The notes under the pieces were generated by a model, which saw nothing but the letters and a program-made list of their open reading frames with translations, was not told the origin of the DNA and searched no databases. A program made the translations under genes and the position numbers. This document shows positions 54,504-62,393 of a stretch of DNA of 64,000 nt, one piece after another; position 1 is the first letter of the stretch, and each line of letters begins with the position of its first letter. Origin of the DNA: Clostridium_AD estertheticum_D (GTDB taxonomy: Bacteria; Bacillota; Clostridia; Clostridiales; Clostridiaceae); NCBI RefSeq assembly GCF_018861295.1, contig NZ_JAHLDM010000009.1, positions 104,183 through 168,182 of the forward strand. Direction: 5' to 3'.

Positions 54504-54879
54504 ACTAGCAAGACTAAAAAAGAGAAATAAGAATTTTGAAAAAAACTACTTATTAGCCGAACAAATGATAGTTGATATAAAATCAGAGCATTTACTTATA
54601 TTAAAGGGAATGTGTAAAGATGAATCGGTATATAAACATTTAATTGACAAGTTTAATGCTCTCAAATTTGATTTAATGGATTACTGGTTTTATGAGTTTA
54701 GTAAGCGTCTTAATATGTCACTTCTTGTTTTAGATTCTATCTATGGGAAAGATGAAGAATCAAGAGAAGATGCAAAGAAGCAGTTTGGCCTAGAACATGA
54801 AATATTAACACTTTTAAGTAGGGAACACGGTGTAGAAGATATTAAGTTCGCCAATGAGTATAGAAAAGAAGTAGAATAA
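54490..54879 (+). CDS. hypothetical helical protein
   Basis: A 129-residue, charged, all-helical protein (LARLKKRNKNFEKNYLLAEQ, FDLMDYWFYEFSKRLNMSLL). ATG 54490 lies eight bases after GAGAGGA; the ATG at 54481 is too close. It overlaps the frameshifted small gene by 14 bases, so the two were probably a translationally coupled pair. The family is not recognised. A terminator-like perfect repeat follows at 54967. Confidence 0.6.
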   Translation: MNTFELARLKKRNKNFEKNYLLAEQMIVDIKSEHLLILKGMCKDESVYKHLIDKFNALKFDLMDYWFYEFSKRLNMSLLVLDSIYGKDEESREDAKKQFGLEHEILTLLSREHGVEDIKFANEYRKEVE

Positions 54880-54966
54880 AATAGAGACCTCGGAGGTTGC
54901 ATATCATTCTTGATCCAATGAATTAAAACTCCCATCATTGCTGAGGGTTGTTATTATGAAACTGAT

Positions 54967-54998
54967 AGAAGGAAGTTCACTTGTGAACTTCCTTCTAA
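54967..54998. terminator. perfect inverted repeat, probable terminator
   Basis: Fourteen-base arms AGAAGGAAGTTCAC and GTGAACTTCCTTCT separated by only TT, then an A/T-rich tail. Confidence 0.7.
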
Positions 54999-55111
54999 TA
55001 TATTTACATATTTAATTTTGAATTAAGTAGAGTATAGTAATTTATTTAGAAGTGAATTTATTGTACCATAATATATCTTCGTACCAATTACATTTTTTTA
55101 TCTTTGTCACT

Positions 55112-55158
55112 GTAAGTAATCCCTTTAACAAGTTAAATAGGATATAATGTGTATAAAA
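55112..55158 (+). repeat. copy of the NhaC promoter region
   Basis: Matches about 40957-41001 (AATCCCTTTAA-AAGTTAAAT and GATATAATGTGTATAAAA) upstream of NhaC. It includes a TATAAT-like box, so it may have brought a promoter to the sequence downstream. Confidence 0.6.
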
Positions 55159-55171
55159 GTAAGTGTATGTT

Positions 55172-55287
55172 AAAACGGAAAAGCTTTATTTGAAATTTTT
55201 AATTTTCCTTGTGATTTACTTAATCAGTTTGCATATGATAAAAGGAAAGACGATGATGGAAAAAGAATAGAACAATACATAGAATGA
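55172..55287 (+). pseudogene. unrecognised C-terminal remnant
   Basis: Codons read GKALFEIFNFPCDLLNQFAYDK, RKDDDGKRIEQYIE and stop, protein-like but with no start. It directly follows the duplicated NhaC promoter. The family is not recognised. Confidence 0.35.
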
Positions 55288-55305
55288 TATTTTGAGGGAG
55301 ATAAA

Positions 55306-56013
55306 ATGAAAATAGCTGTATGTGACGATGAGTCGGTGTTTACAAACCAAATATCTAGTTATCTGGAAAAGTATTATCATAGTCTAGATGTATTAATCGA
55401 AACATTTCAATCTGGTGAGGAATTTTTAAAACGGTTTATAGTACATCCAGACCATTATGACCTGATTTTTCTCGATATTGAAATGGGTGGGATAGATGGC
55501 GTAAGCACGGCCAGACAGATTAGAAAATGCAACAGACAAGTATTGATTATTTTTCTGACTAGTCATGTGGAATTTGCTGTGGATGGATATGAAGTAGATG
55601 CATTTCGATTTCTGCCAAAGCCAATTCAAGAGGTAAAACTGCTTCGGACGTTGACCGATATTCAAACGGAATTGGACAGAAACAAAAAATTACTGATTTC
55701 AAAAGGAGATAGAGAAATTTTACTGCGTTATCAGGACATTGTCTTTTTAAAGGCACAGAATATAAATGTTCTGATTCGAACGAAACAAGACAGCTATGTC
55801 ATCAGAAAGACATTGAATGCATTGGGAAATGAAATTGAGGGCCCTGTATTTTTCTCGCCACACAGGAGCTATGTGATAAATTTAAGTTGTGTTGCTGATT
55901 ATGATAAAAAAGCAATTACTATGGAAACTGGTGAACGGATTGCACTAAGTAGAAATAAGGTATCCGAGTTTCACACGGCAATGATGACATATGTAAGAAT
56001 ATGTGGAAAATAA
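55306..56013 (+). CDS. LytTR family response regulator
   Basis: The 235-residue regulator has a receiver domain (acidic pocket VCDDE, phospho-acceptor Asp57 in LIFLDIEMGG, Lys in FLPKPI) and a LytTR DNA-binding domain (about 130-232: YQDIVFLKAQNINVLI, FFSPHRSYVINLSCV). LytTR regulators bind direct repeats and often control bacteriocin, agr-like or surface functions. GAGGGAG lies before ATG 55306. It is followed by the cognate kinase. G+C content is higher than in neighbouring genes. Confidence 0.94.
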   Translation: MKIAVCDDESVFTNQISSYLEKYYHSLDVLIETFQSGEEFLKRFIVHPDHYDLIFLDIEMGGIDGVSTARQIRKCNRQVLIIFLTSHVEFAVDGYEVDAFRFLPKPIQEVKLLRTLTDIQTELDRNKKLLISKGDREILLRYQDIVFLKAQNINVLIRTKQDSYVIRKTLNALGNEIEGPVFFSPHRSYVINLSCVADYDKKAITMETGERIALSRNKVSEFHTAMMTYVRICGK

Positions 56014-56035
56014 CAAAAAGGATATGAGAATAAGT

Positions 56036-57391
56036 ATGGATCTATTTGAAAAAATATATAATATAATTTCATATTGCATGATAATTTCTACCATGATATG
56101 CATTGCAAAATATATTTATATGGAACCCTGTTTTCAAAAAACAATACATGCAGTGGGTTATTTTGCAATCTGCTTTATAATGGAATGTGCGTTCTCATTT
56201 TGCTCAGGAGAACTGGCTGAAGTGAGTCTGCTGTTAATGATCTTTGGTCCCTTTTCTATTATGGTATGCATCACTAGGAAAAGCAAAAGAATACGAGGGA
56301 TGTTTTTGGTGTTACCTGTATTCGGAATGTCAATAGCATTGTACTTGGTTCCAGCATTTATTATTGTTGCAGTTATGGGCGTTTCCTTTAAAAGTTTTTA
56401 TGACCAAAAGATTTTTGATGTTATATCGTATGCTTTTGCAATACCTTGCATAATTTTATTGGCGCATAGCCACTATAGATGGAAAATCATGTCGGCGACG
56501 GATGTAGAATCAGCAGATGAAGTGAAGTTAAACAAATGGGACAGAACGCTACTAAATGTAAATGGCATGATTATGCTTTTTATCTGTACTTTCGTTGCAG
56601 CCATAGAGGATATTAATAATATGGTGGCATATGAGCGATATGTGACTGCTGGTAGTGCATTATTTTTGGTAATGGTAGGAGGATTGGTGATTATGATGGT
56701 ATTAAAAAGTAATTGCGCCCATTATTATATTGCTTTGTCTAAGGTGAATGAATATTACCTAAGTGCGCAACTGGAACATTTTCATGCTTATCAGGAAACA
56801 CAACGTGAGACTAGAAGGATTGGTCACGATATGAAAAATCATCTGCTGTGTATTAGAGAATTATATGAGGAGAAAGAATACGGTGAAATGGGCGCATATA
56901 TTGAAAAATTAAATGATCAGGTGATGAATATTGATAAGGCGTTGTATATTGGAAATGATGTAGCGAATGCCATCATCAATGAAAAGAATATGAGGGCTAA
57001 AGCGAATGGAATTTCGATACGTACGGAAGGAAGTTTAGCTGGAATCGAATCAATTACCCCACTTGATATATGTACCATATTTGCAAATGCACTGGATAAT
57101 TGTTTGGAATCGCTCAAAGAGTCTGAAATTAAAACCCCATTTATTGAGATTTCAGTCCGTAGAGAAAACAAAATGCTTCTTATATCATTCATAAATCCTG
57201 TAGATCCCACAAGAGAGGTGAAAAATGTTATAAACCCTGTTACGACAAAGAATGATATGGAAAATCATGGATTTGGATTAGAAAATATAAGGATGACAGC
57301 TGAAAAATATAAGGGAGAGATTAACTGTAGTATTATTGACTGGGATAATAATTCTAAGGTTTTTTGTCTTGACGTTATGGTGATAATTTAG
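56036..57391 (+). CDS. GHKL sensor histidine kinase (AgrC/NatK-like)
   Basis: A kinase of about 450 residues with six to seven N-terminal helices (about 10-230), the phospho-acceptor in RRIGHDMKNHLLCI, N-box FANALDNCLESL and G-box HGFGLENIRMTAEKY. The layout is that of AgrC/ComD/NatK peptide or envelope sensors. The start is uncertain: GTG 56003, ATG 56024 and ATG 56036 are all possible; the last has GAGAA at a short spacing. It overlaps or abuts the regulator gene. No AgrD-type peptide gene was found nearby. Confidence 0.88.
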   Translation: MDLFEKIYNIISYCMIISTMICIAKYIYMEPCFQKTIHAVGYFAICFIMECAFSFCSGELAEVSLLLMIFGPFSIMVCITRKSKRIRGMFLVLPVFGMSIALYLVPAFIIVAVMGVSFKSFYDQKIFDVISYAFAIPCIILLAHSHYRWKIMSATDVESADEVKLNKWDRTLLNVNGMIMLFICTFVAAIEDINNMVAYERYVTAGSALFLVMVGGLVIMMVLKSNCAHYYIALSKVNEYYLSAQLEHFHAYQETQRETRRIGHDMKNHLLCIRELYEEKEYGEMGAYIEKLNDQVMNIDKALYIGNDVANAIINEKNMRAKANGISIRTEGSLAGIESITPLDICTIFANALDNCLESLKESEIKTPFIEISVRRENKMLLISFINPVDPTREVKNVINPVTTKNDMENHGFGLENIRMTAEKYKGEINCSIIDWDNNSKVFCLDVMVII

Positions 57392-57401
57392 AAAAAATTG
57401 C

Positions 57402-57467
57402 ATTTCACAACATAATGAATACATACCGCAACAGTATTTCACATAGGTTTTACAAATTTGTTATAAT
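57402..57467 (+). promoter_or_regulatory. LytTR-type direct repeats and promoter for the M48 operon
   Basis: ATTTCACA occurs at 57402-57409 and 57436-57443, 34 bases apart. The second contains TTCACA, 18 bases before TATAAT (57462-57467), 30 bases upstream of the M48 ATG. This fits an activator site at a -35 box for the adjacent LytTR regulator, although usual LytTR spacing is shorter. Confidence 0.4.
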
Positions 57468-57496
57468 CAATATATAAGCTATTAAGGAGTGGAAAA

Positions 57497-58456
57497 ATGG
57501 ATATAAATTACGAGGTAATGGATAAGGTCGAGTTGAAAAGTTGTAGACATAAGGCAGAGAAACGGTGGTATAGAAGAATGGTTGTCTTGAATCTTCTGAT
57601 TATTGTTGGAATTATTGTATATGTTATTAGTACTGCAAAAGCGAATGGAGCATATTTTCAACGGCTGCAAAAGGAATTTATTGCTGCGAATCACGAGATA
57701 ATGCAAAAAGTAGAGACAGATGCTCCTGCTAAAAAAACAGAAGTTGCAATGGATACTTTTTCTGCAACATTGGAGAAGTTTCCAGATTCTATTATGTATT
57801 TGGGATTTATTATTTTTATGATTATTGCACTTCCTTTTATAGTCAGTTATATGTATGCACAGTATAGAAGTATGTCTGTCAAAATTACTGAGAAAAATTT
57901 CCCCGAAATATATGCAATTGTGGATGAGTATGCAGCCCGTCTTGGATTGAAAAAGGTTCCAAAGGTTTATCTGATTCAGGGAAATGGTATATTAAATGCA
58001 TTTGCAGCTTTTATACCATTCAGACAATATATTGAATTGTATGCTGATTTGATTGAAGTAGCTTATCGTGAGCACCATGATATGGAAACCTTAAGATTTT
58101 TAATAGGACATGAGATGGCGCATATACGACTTGGACATGCAACGCTCCATTATGCACTAGCTATGTTATTCTCTAATATGATTCCTATCCTTAGTAGCAC
58201 TGCATCCAGAACAAGAGAGTACAGCTGTGATAGAATTGGACAGAAACTATCAGGTAGTGATGGAATTGAAGCGATGATGGTGCTAACTGCTGGCATTCAT
58301 CTCTACAAGCAGGTGGATATAGAAGATTATATAGAGAATGCAAAAATGGTAAAAGGAGTTTTCGTATGGAGCTATAATTTGGTAGCTGATCATCCGATTA
58401 CATCAAAAAGAGTGCTGGCGCTTGCAATGAAGGACGGAAGCGGGAAGTTATATTAG
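57497..58456 (+). CDS. M48 family membrane metalloprotease
   Basis: The 319-residue protein has membrane helices at about 27-47 and 93-117 and an M48 peptidase domain. The zinc motif is GHEMAHIRLGH (HExxH), with the third ligand Glu in REYSCDRIG. It is similar to HtpX/Ste24-like proteases that act on membrane proteins or secreted signals. AGGAGTGG precedes ATG 57497. It lies after the two-component genes with its own probable promoter. Peptide-signal maturation or immunity by proteolysis is possible. Confidence 0.9.
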   Translation: MDINYEVMDKVELKSCRHKAEKRWYRRMVVLNLLIIVGIIVYVISTAKANGAYFQRLQKEFIAANHEIMQKVETDAPAKKTEVAMDTFSATLEKFPDSIMYLGFIIFMIIALPFIVSYMYAQYRSMSVKITEKNFPEIYAIVDEYAARLGLKKVPKVYLIQGNGILNAFAAFIPFRQYIELYADLIEVAYREHHDMETLRFLIGHEMAHIRLGHATLHYALAMLFSNMIPILSSTASRTREYSCDRIGQKLSGSDGIEAMMVLTAGIHLYKQVDIEDYIENAKMVKGVFVWSYNLVADHPITSKRVLALAMKDGSGKLY

Positions 58457-58480
58457 TTACGAAGAAAGGAAGAAAATAGT

Positions 58481-58741
58481 ATGTCACTAGTTGTTATCAT
58501 AATTATTGCTTTTGCAATTATGTCTTTACTCATGGTTGCTCAATTTATATTGAGCAAGCTTAAAAATTGGGTGTGGGGTGCCATCATACCAATAATTATT
58601 ATCTTATCTGCTGTATATTCTTTCTTTTTTACAAAGATTAATTTCCAGTTTAGAACTTTCTTGGATTTTGCAATCCCTTTTTTTTGGAGCTTGGAAATAT
58701 GGGAGACAGGACGCAATAAACTGAAAAAGCAAAAGGAATAA
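58481..58741 (+). CDS. small membrane protein of the M48 operon
   Basis: An 86-residue protein with three hydrophobic helices (about 2-22, 30-46, 58-72) and a short basic tail (RNKLKKQKE). AAAGGAAG precedes ATG 58481, 24 bases after the protease stop, and a strong terminator follows, so it closes the operon. The family is not recognised; it may be a partner or immunity protein for the protease. Confidence 0.75.
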   Translation: MSLVVIIIIAFAIMSLLMVAQFILSKLKNWVWGAIIPIIIILSAVYSFFFTKINFQFRTFLDFAIPFFWSLEIWETGRNKLKKQKE

Positions 58742-58748
58742 ACAATTT

Positions 58749-58786
58749 AAGGCAGAAGATTATATTAAATCTTCTGCCTTATGTAC
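58749..58786 (+). terminator. intrinsic terminator of the M48 operon
   Basis: Thirteen-base perfect arms AAGGCAGAAGATT and AATCTTCTGCCTT around a six-base loop. Confidence 0.9.
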
Positions 58787-58842
58787 TTCCTTAAGAGGCC
58801 AAATCCATGATTAATCTCTAATTAAAGATATCCGACTTATAT

Positions 58843-59222
58843 TTATAATTTAAATACCTCTATTGTTTCTTGTAATTTAGTGGTAACATCATTCAAGGCA
58901 TTACTCGTAGATGCAATTTCATTTATAGAACCTAACTCATTTGTAGCTGACTGGGCTACCTTTTTTGAATCTTCATATAAAGAACTAGCAATTCCTGCTG
59001 CTTTAAGTCATCTGATATTTTAGTCATTTAAAATATTAAGGTATTCATCAACATAGCTTCATCTGAAGTTATGTTCTTTTTTTTGAGTATTGCAGTTCCC
59101 TTAGCTCTTAATTGACCCATATATTCTGTAATCCATGATAATTTATCTATGCTAATTTGTGCTAAATAGAAATTAACAGTATCTGAATCTAAAATTGCAC
59201 CACTACTAGCTATGTTATGAAC
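58843..59222 (-). pseudogene. methyl-accepting chemotaxis protein remnant
   Basis: On the minus strand an N-terminal sensor piece (VNFYLAQISIDKLSWITEYM, GQLRAKGTAILKKKNIT) runs to a stop, and a C-terminal signalling piece follows in another frame (SAGIASSLYEDSKKVAQSAT, NEIASTSNALNDV...TTKLQETIEVFKL, stop 58843). The membrane, HAMP and most of the signalling domain are gone. This is a chemoreceptor with a huge internal deletion. Confidence 0.75.
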
Positions 59223-59360
59223 TCAATGTGTGAGTTGTTCGGGTCTCCAAAGAATTATTAGATTTGAGTTGTTTAATACATCAGATATATCTGACCTGGT
59301 AACGGCACTACTATCGCCATGTCCAATAATACGCGAAGTAGGAAAAGTAGCAGAGGATGA

Positions 59361-59925
59361 TCGGTTTATGAATTACAATATGCTAATGATTCTAAAAATG
59401 CAAGTGATACAAGTGAGGCTCTAGTAAATAGTGAAGGTGATATTTATATCCAAACAAGTAAGGGAACGTGGATTAGTAATTCTACTGGCGGTATTTGAAA
59501 GAAATTATTCTTCTGAGGAATATATACCTAGTAACATCCAGTTATTTAAATATACTAATGGAGAATATAGTCTTTTTAGTACAGTGCAAACTATTGCAGA
59601 ACATTGTATGAGTATAAATATTTCAAAAGCTAAAGATGACATAAATGGAGTCTTTGTATCAGGCATTATGGGTATGCACAGCGGATCGCAGTCTCTTTAT
59701 ATAATTAAAGATGGAGAACTTACTCCAGCAATAGATGATATATATTCAATCTATCCTTCTAAAATTAAAGATATTGATGGAGATGGGTTACTAGAACTCT
59801 CTTCTTTAAAAAGGGATCCTAATGATCCAGATTCTAGCAATGCAACGTGTTCTAAAATATTAACATGGTATAAATGGGATGGTGCAAGTGGTTTAACTAC
59901 AGTAGAAAGTGGAGAAGCAAATTAG
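59361..59925 (+). pseudogene. internally deleted copy of the secreted FG-GAP-like gene (copy 3)
   Basis: 59361-59488 equals about 39768-39895 and 59488-59925 equals about 40389-40825; the joint lies at ACTGG/CGGTATTTGA and shifts the frame. The 3' end, including the stop and TGAATCTGCCGCATT, is shared with copy 1. No signal peptide or start remains. Confidence 0.85.
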
Positions 59926-59947
59926 TGAATCTGCCGCATTTAACCAT

Positions 59948-60060
59948 AGGTACTATCATATTAGCAACTATAATAGGTATTATTTACGGTTCATTTAATA
60001 TATTTATGGTACTTCAACTTTGTGCAAAAGGTATCGTAGGTATGGAGGAAATATGTATAA
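59948..60060 (+). repeat. NhaC internal fragment of copy 3
   Basis: Matches about 41808-41925 inside NhaC (ATCATATTAGCAACTATAAT, TTGTGCAAAAGGTATCG). It is joined directly to the 3' flank of the secreted-gene fragment. Confidence 0.8.
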
Positions 60061-60065
60061 TATCA

Positions 60066-60221
60066 TTATTTACTTTTGAATATATCAATTAGGGAGCCTA
60101 TTATCATACCACTAAACGTCCATATAAAAACATTTTCAAGCGAAGCACCTATCATAAGCCCCAAAATCAATCCAATGCATGAAAATTTAGTATTAGAGAT
60201 ATGCTTTTTTTTCTTCGACAA
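60066..60221 (-). CDS. small membrane protein with glycine-rich helix pair
   Basis: TTG 60219-60221 follows GGAGG at good spacing and opens 51 codons: SKKKKHISNTKFSCIGLILG, LMIGASLENVFIWTFSGMII, GSLIDIFKSK. A basic start and two short Gly-containing helices resemble glycine-zipper-like membrane peptides. The family is not recognised. The ORF is short but has a good ribosome site. Confidence 0.55.
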   Translation of the reverse strand: MSKKKKHISNTKFSCIGLILGLMIGASLENVFIWTFSGMIIGSLIDIFKSK

Positions 60222-60520
60222 GTATTACACCTCCAATGTAATATAACATTCTACAGTTGCGACTTATAAACTAAAAATATTATATTATTAAACACCATAT
60301 AATGAGGATGCGTTTTAACTATAAAAATTAATCTTTAAGATTTAATTTAAAGCAATTTAAAACAATTTACAACTAATTATAGCAAATTATAGCAAAATAT
60401 GATATGATTAATTTGAAAACAAAGTAAGCATTTTATATTATTGTAATATGAAATCAATTATAACAAAAATTAAAAGATATAAGTTCAATAAAAATTAACC
60501 CTACAATTTATCGATATATG
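60222..60520. other. AT-rich intergenic region with short repeats
   Basis: Contains the tandem-like TTTAAAGCAATTTAAAACAATTT and TATAGCAAATTATAGCAAA pieces around 60345-60395. No gene seen. Confidence 0.4.
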
Positions 60521-60855
60521 ATGCAAAATATATAAGTGAAATTGACAATGGTGAAATTCATATTTATGTAGGAATACCCTCTAACAAAAACCTCTAACAA
60601 AATTTAGTTAGTGTGCATTAATGGTGGCGCATTTGCATTAATTGGGGCTGTAATGGCCGGCGGAGGGGCTTTTACTAAAGCCGCACACAAAACTCCGTGG
60701 GTATTTATTAATTTTATGTAAAAATAAACAAACTTAAAAAAATATATGGTAGATGTGTTGGAAAATATATTGGAAAAGCAATTGTAGATTGGTCATGTAA
60801 CCTTACACCAACAATTTGGAAGTATAACAATACTCATTATGAAAATTTAATTTAG
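60521..60855 (+). pseudogene. decayed bacteriocin-like gene
   Basis: Three frames succeed each other: about 60505-60596 (LSIYDAKYISEIDNGEIHIY), about 60617-60720 (NGGAFALIGAVMAGGGAFTK, AAHKTPWVF) and about 60721-60855 (KIYGRCVGKYIGKAIVDWSC, NLTPTIW, stop). The Gly/Ala-rich helix and the C-(x)n-C basic segment are bacteriocin-like. No continuous ORF exists. Assignment is by composition only. Confidence 0.35.
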
Positions 60856-60893
60856 TGATTAACAATACATATAACCAAATGTTTTCGTAAAAA

Positions 60894-60927
60894 AATTGCT
60901 AACTTTCAAGAGTTAGTAATTTTTTTA
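60894..60927 (+). terminator. intrinsic terminator, third copy of the 10 kb hairpin
   Basis: AATTGCTAACT and AGTTAGTAATT arms with a seven-T run, nearly identical to 10273-10306. Confidence 0.8.
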
Positions 60928-60956
60928 ATTAAAACAAAATCTAAATCAATTTCTAT

Positions 60957-61034
60957 TGTTATTGTGCTCCTAGCTCTGAAATCATTAAAAGCACAACTGA
61001 CGAAGATATTAAATATCTACAGAAGTGCTTAAAT
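60957..61034 (+). pseudogene. short remnant resembling the glucosaminidase fragment
   Basis: Codons CAPSSEIIKSTTDEDIKYLQKCLN-stop (written as SSEIIKSTTDEDIKYLQKC) match the DDDIEYLQKC end of the fragment at 10330-10620 and also follow the same hairpin. Confidence 0.45.
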
Positions 61035-61144
61035 TAGCTTTGTGTATTAAAATATAAAGCTTTATACTATATAACATGTAATTGGTCTTGCATAATGTAA
61101 TAAAACTATAAAAATATAACATTGTTTATTAGGAGTGTGTGTAT

Positions 61145-61543
61145 ATGATAAAAAAAACAGTCCCCTTAATTTTCAGATTATCCTTAATTACAATTGTATT
61201 CAATATTTTATTAATTATAGACTTTGTTATTAAGAACTATGCAGGTAATAATGATTTTAGTTCTTTAGTACTAGTCCTCACTTTAGCTTCTGCACAACTA
61301 ATATTTCTTTGTCGTTCAGTTTATAAAAATCATGTTACAAATGGTAAAAAAAGTATTAAAAAATTAACTAATATAATCTTATTTATTAATTGGTTAGACT
61401 TGATGTTTGTAGTTTTTGCTTTTATAGAAGGTATAAATGCACAGCAAAATCCCTTTACCAATATCAATGTGATTATTCCATGGACAATCATTACCGTGGT
61501 AGTTATTTCAATAAGATATATTCACTTTAAGCAAGAAAAATAG
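61145..61543 (+). CDS. four-helix membrane protein
   Basis: The 132-residue protein has four hydrophobic helices (about 8-28, 37-57, 76-95, 103-124) and short basic loops. AGGAG lies upstream of ATG 61145. The family is not recognised. Neighbouring small membrane genes and the decayed bacteriocin-like stretch suggest a possible immunity or envelope role, without direct evidence. Confidence 0.6.
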   Translation: MIKKTVPLIFRLSLITIVFNILLIIDFVIKNYAGNNDFSSLVLVLTLASAQLIFLCRSVYKNHVTNGKKSIKKLTNIILFINWLDLMFVVFAFIEGINAQQNPFTNINVIIPWTIITVVVISIRYIHFKQEK

Positions 61544-61609
61544 TTGCAAGGTTTTTATATTTGCAAATAAAATTCAATTAAATAGTAAAGAAAGATAACA
61601 AATTTGATT

Positions 61610-61957
61610 TTATTTTATTATAAATTCAAAAATTGAATACACCAAAGCAAGTATCGCAACCAATAAATGACCTTTAGCAACCTCTTTATTTTTCTTCCGA
61701 TACTGAATGGCTTGAATTAACATTGACACACCCAACAATGGAACAAATACATCTGTTTCAATTTTCCAAACACCTAAAATCTGCGTACATACAAATATTA
61801 TTATACTTATAGAACAAACATTGCTAAGTACAGAAAGCACTTTTTCATCTGTCTGTTTTTTACTCCATTGTTTTTTACGCCAGCTACCATTGCTAAGTAC
61901 AGACAGCACTTTTTCATCTGTTTGTTTTTCACTCCATCTACCTCTCACTTTTCCCAT
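61610..61957 (-). CDS. small membrane protein with an internal tandem duplication
   Basis: From ATG 61955-61957 (GGAGG six bases upstream) 115 residues. The N-terminal cytoplasmic part contains WSEKQTDEKVLSVLSN twice, 22 residues apart, encoded by a 66-base tandem repeat (61824-61955). Three hydrophobic segments follow (about 48-63, 70-84, 96-113) with a basic YRKKNK loop. The helix-loop pattern resembles the proteins at 10739 and 21932. Function unknown. Confidence 0.65.
   Translation of the reverse strand: MGKVRGRWSEKQTDEKVLSVLSNGSWRKKQWSKKQTDEKVLSVLSNVCSISIIIFVCTQILGVWKIETDVFVPLLGVSMLIQAIQYRKKNKEVAKGHLLVAILALVYSIFEFIIK
61824..61955 (-). repeat. 66-base tandem duplication inside a small membrane gene
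   Basis: Two units, each starting TTGCTAAGTACAGA and ending near TTTACTCCAT/TTCACTCCAT on the plus strand, differ by only a few bases and keep the reading frame. Confidence 0.8.
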
Positions 61958-62098
61958 TGTACCTCCAATACGATTAATTATTAATTTATTATATAAGACG
62001 TAATAAATTACAAACACGACTAACAATATATATTTAATTATATCATAATTACCATAAATTTAGTATATTTACAATTGTTTTAAAATGGATAATAGCCT

Positions 62099-62145
62099 CA
62101 AAGTGAAAGTAACTCAATTGGTATTGTGTTACTTTCAAAATATTA
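62099..62145. repeat. dispersed hairpin element, copy B
   Basis: GTGAAAGTAACTC and GTGTTACTTTCA arms. It corresponds, inverted, to 53888-53938. Confidence 0.55.
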
Positions 62146-62162
62146 ATATGCGCTTAATAATA

Positions 62163-62198
62163 AAGTAAGCCCATATCTAGTGATATGGGTTTACATGT
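62163..62198. terminator. terminator-like hairpin
   Basis: Arms CCCATATC and GATATGGG around TAGT, between the carboxymuconolactone-decarboxylase remnant and the small membrane gene. Confidence 0.5.
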
Positions 62199-62242
62199 GT
62201 AAATATATATGATTATGATTAATTCTCTTTTATCAAGTTTAT

Positions 62243-62353
62243 TTATTGAAATCTTTTTTCTGCTGCTTTTATTGCTTCAACACCTGTTTTACATAAAGGA
62301 TTGATACCTTTAACAATAGTTACTATTACCAATGCTTCTACTAATTCTTCCAT
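62243..62353 (-). pseudogene. carboxymuconolactone decarboxylase-like fragment
   Basis: From ATG 62351-62353 the frame gives 36 residues: MEELVEALVIVTIVKGINPL and CKTGVEAIKAAEKRFQ. This looks like the last third of a CMD/AhpD-family protein. A stop lies just upstream in frame and the Cys-containing active-site part is missing, so it is a remnant. Confidence 0.5.
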
Positions 62354-62393
62354 TGTTAAACAACCTATAAGTACTTATTTCAAAGTTTACTAT

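Noticed and set aside
60345..60395. Possible CRISPR-like short repeats
   Set aside because: The repeated pieces are about ten bases, adjacent and AT-only, with no spacer structure and no cas genes.
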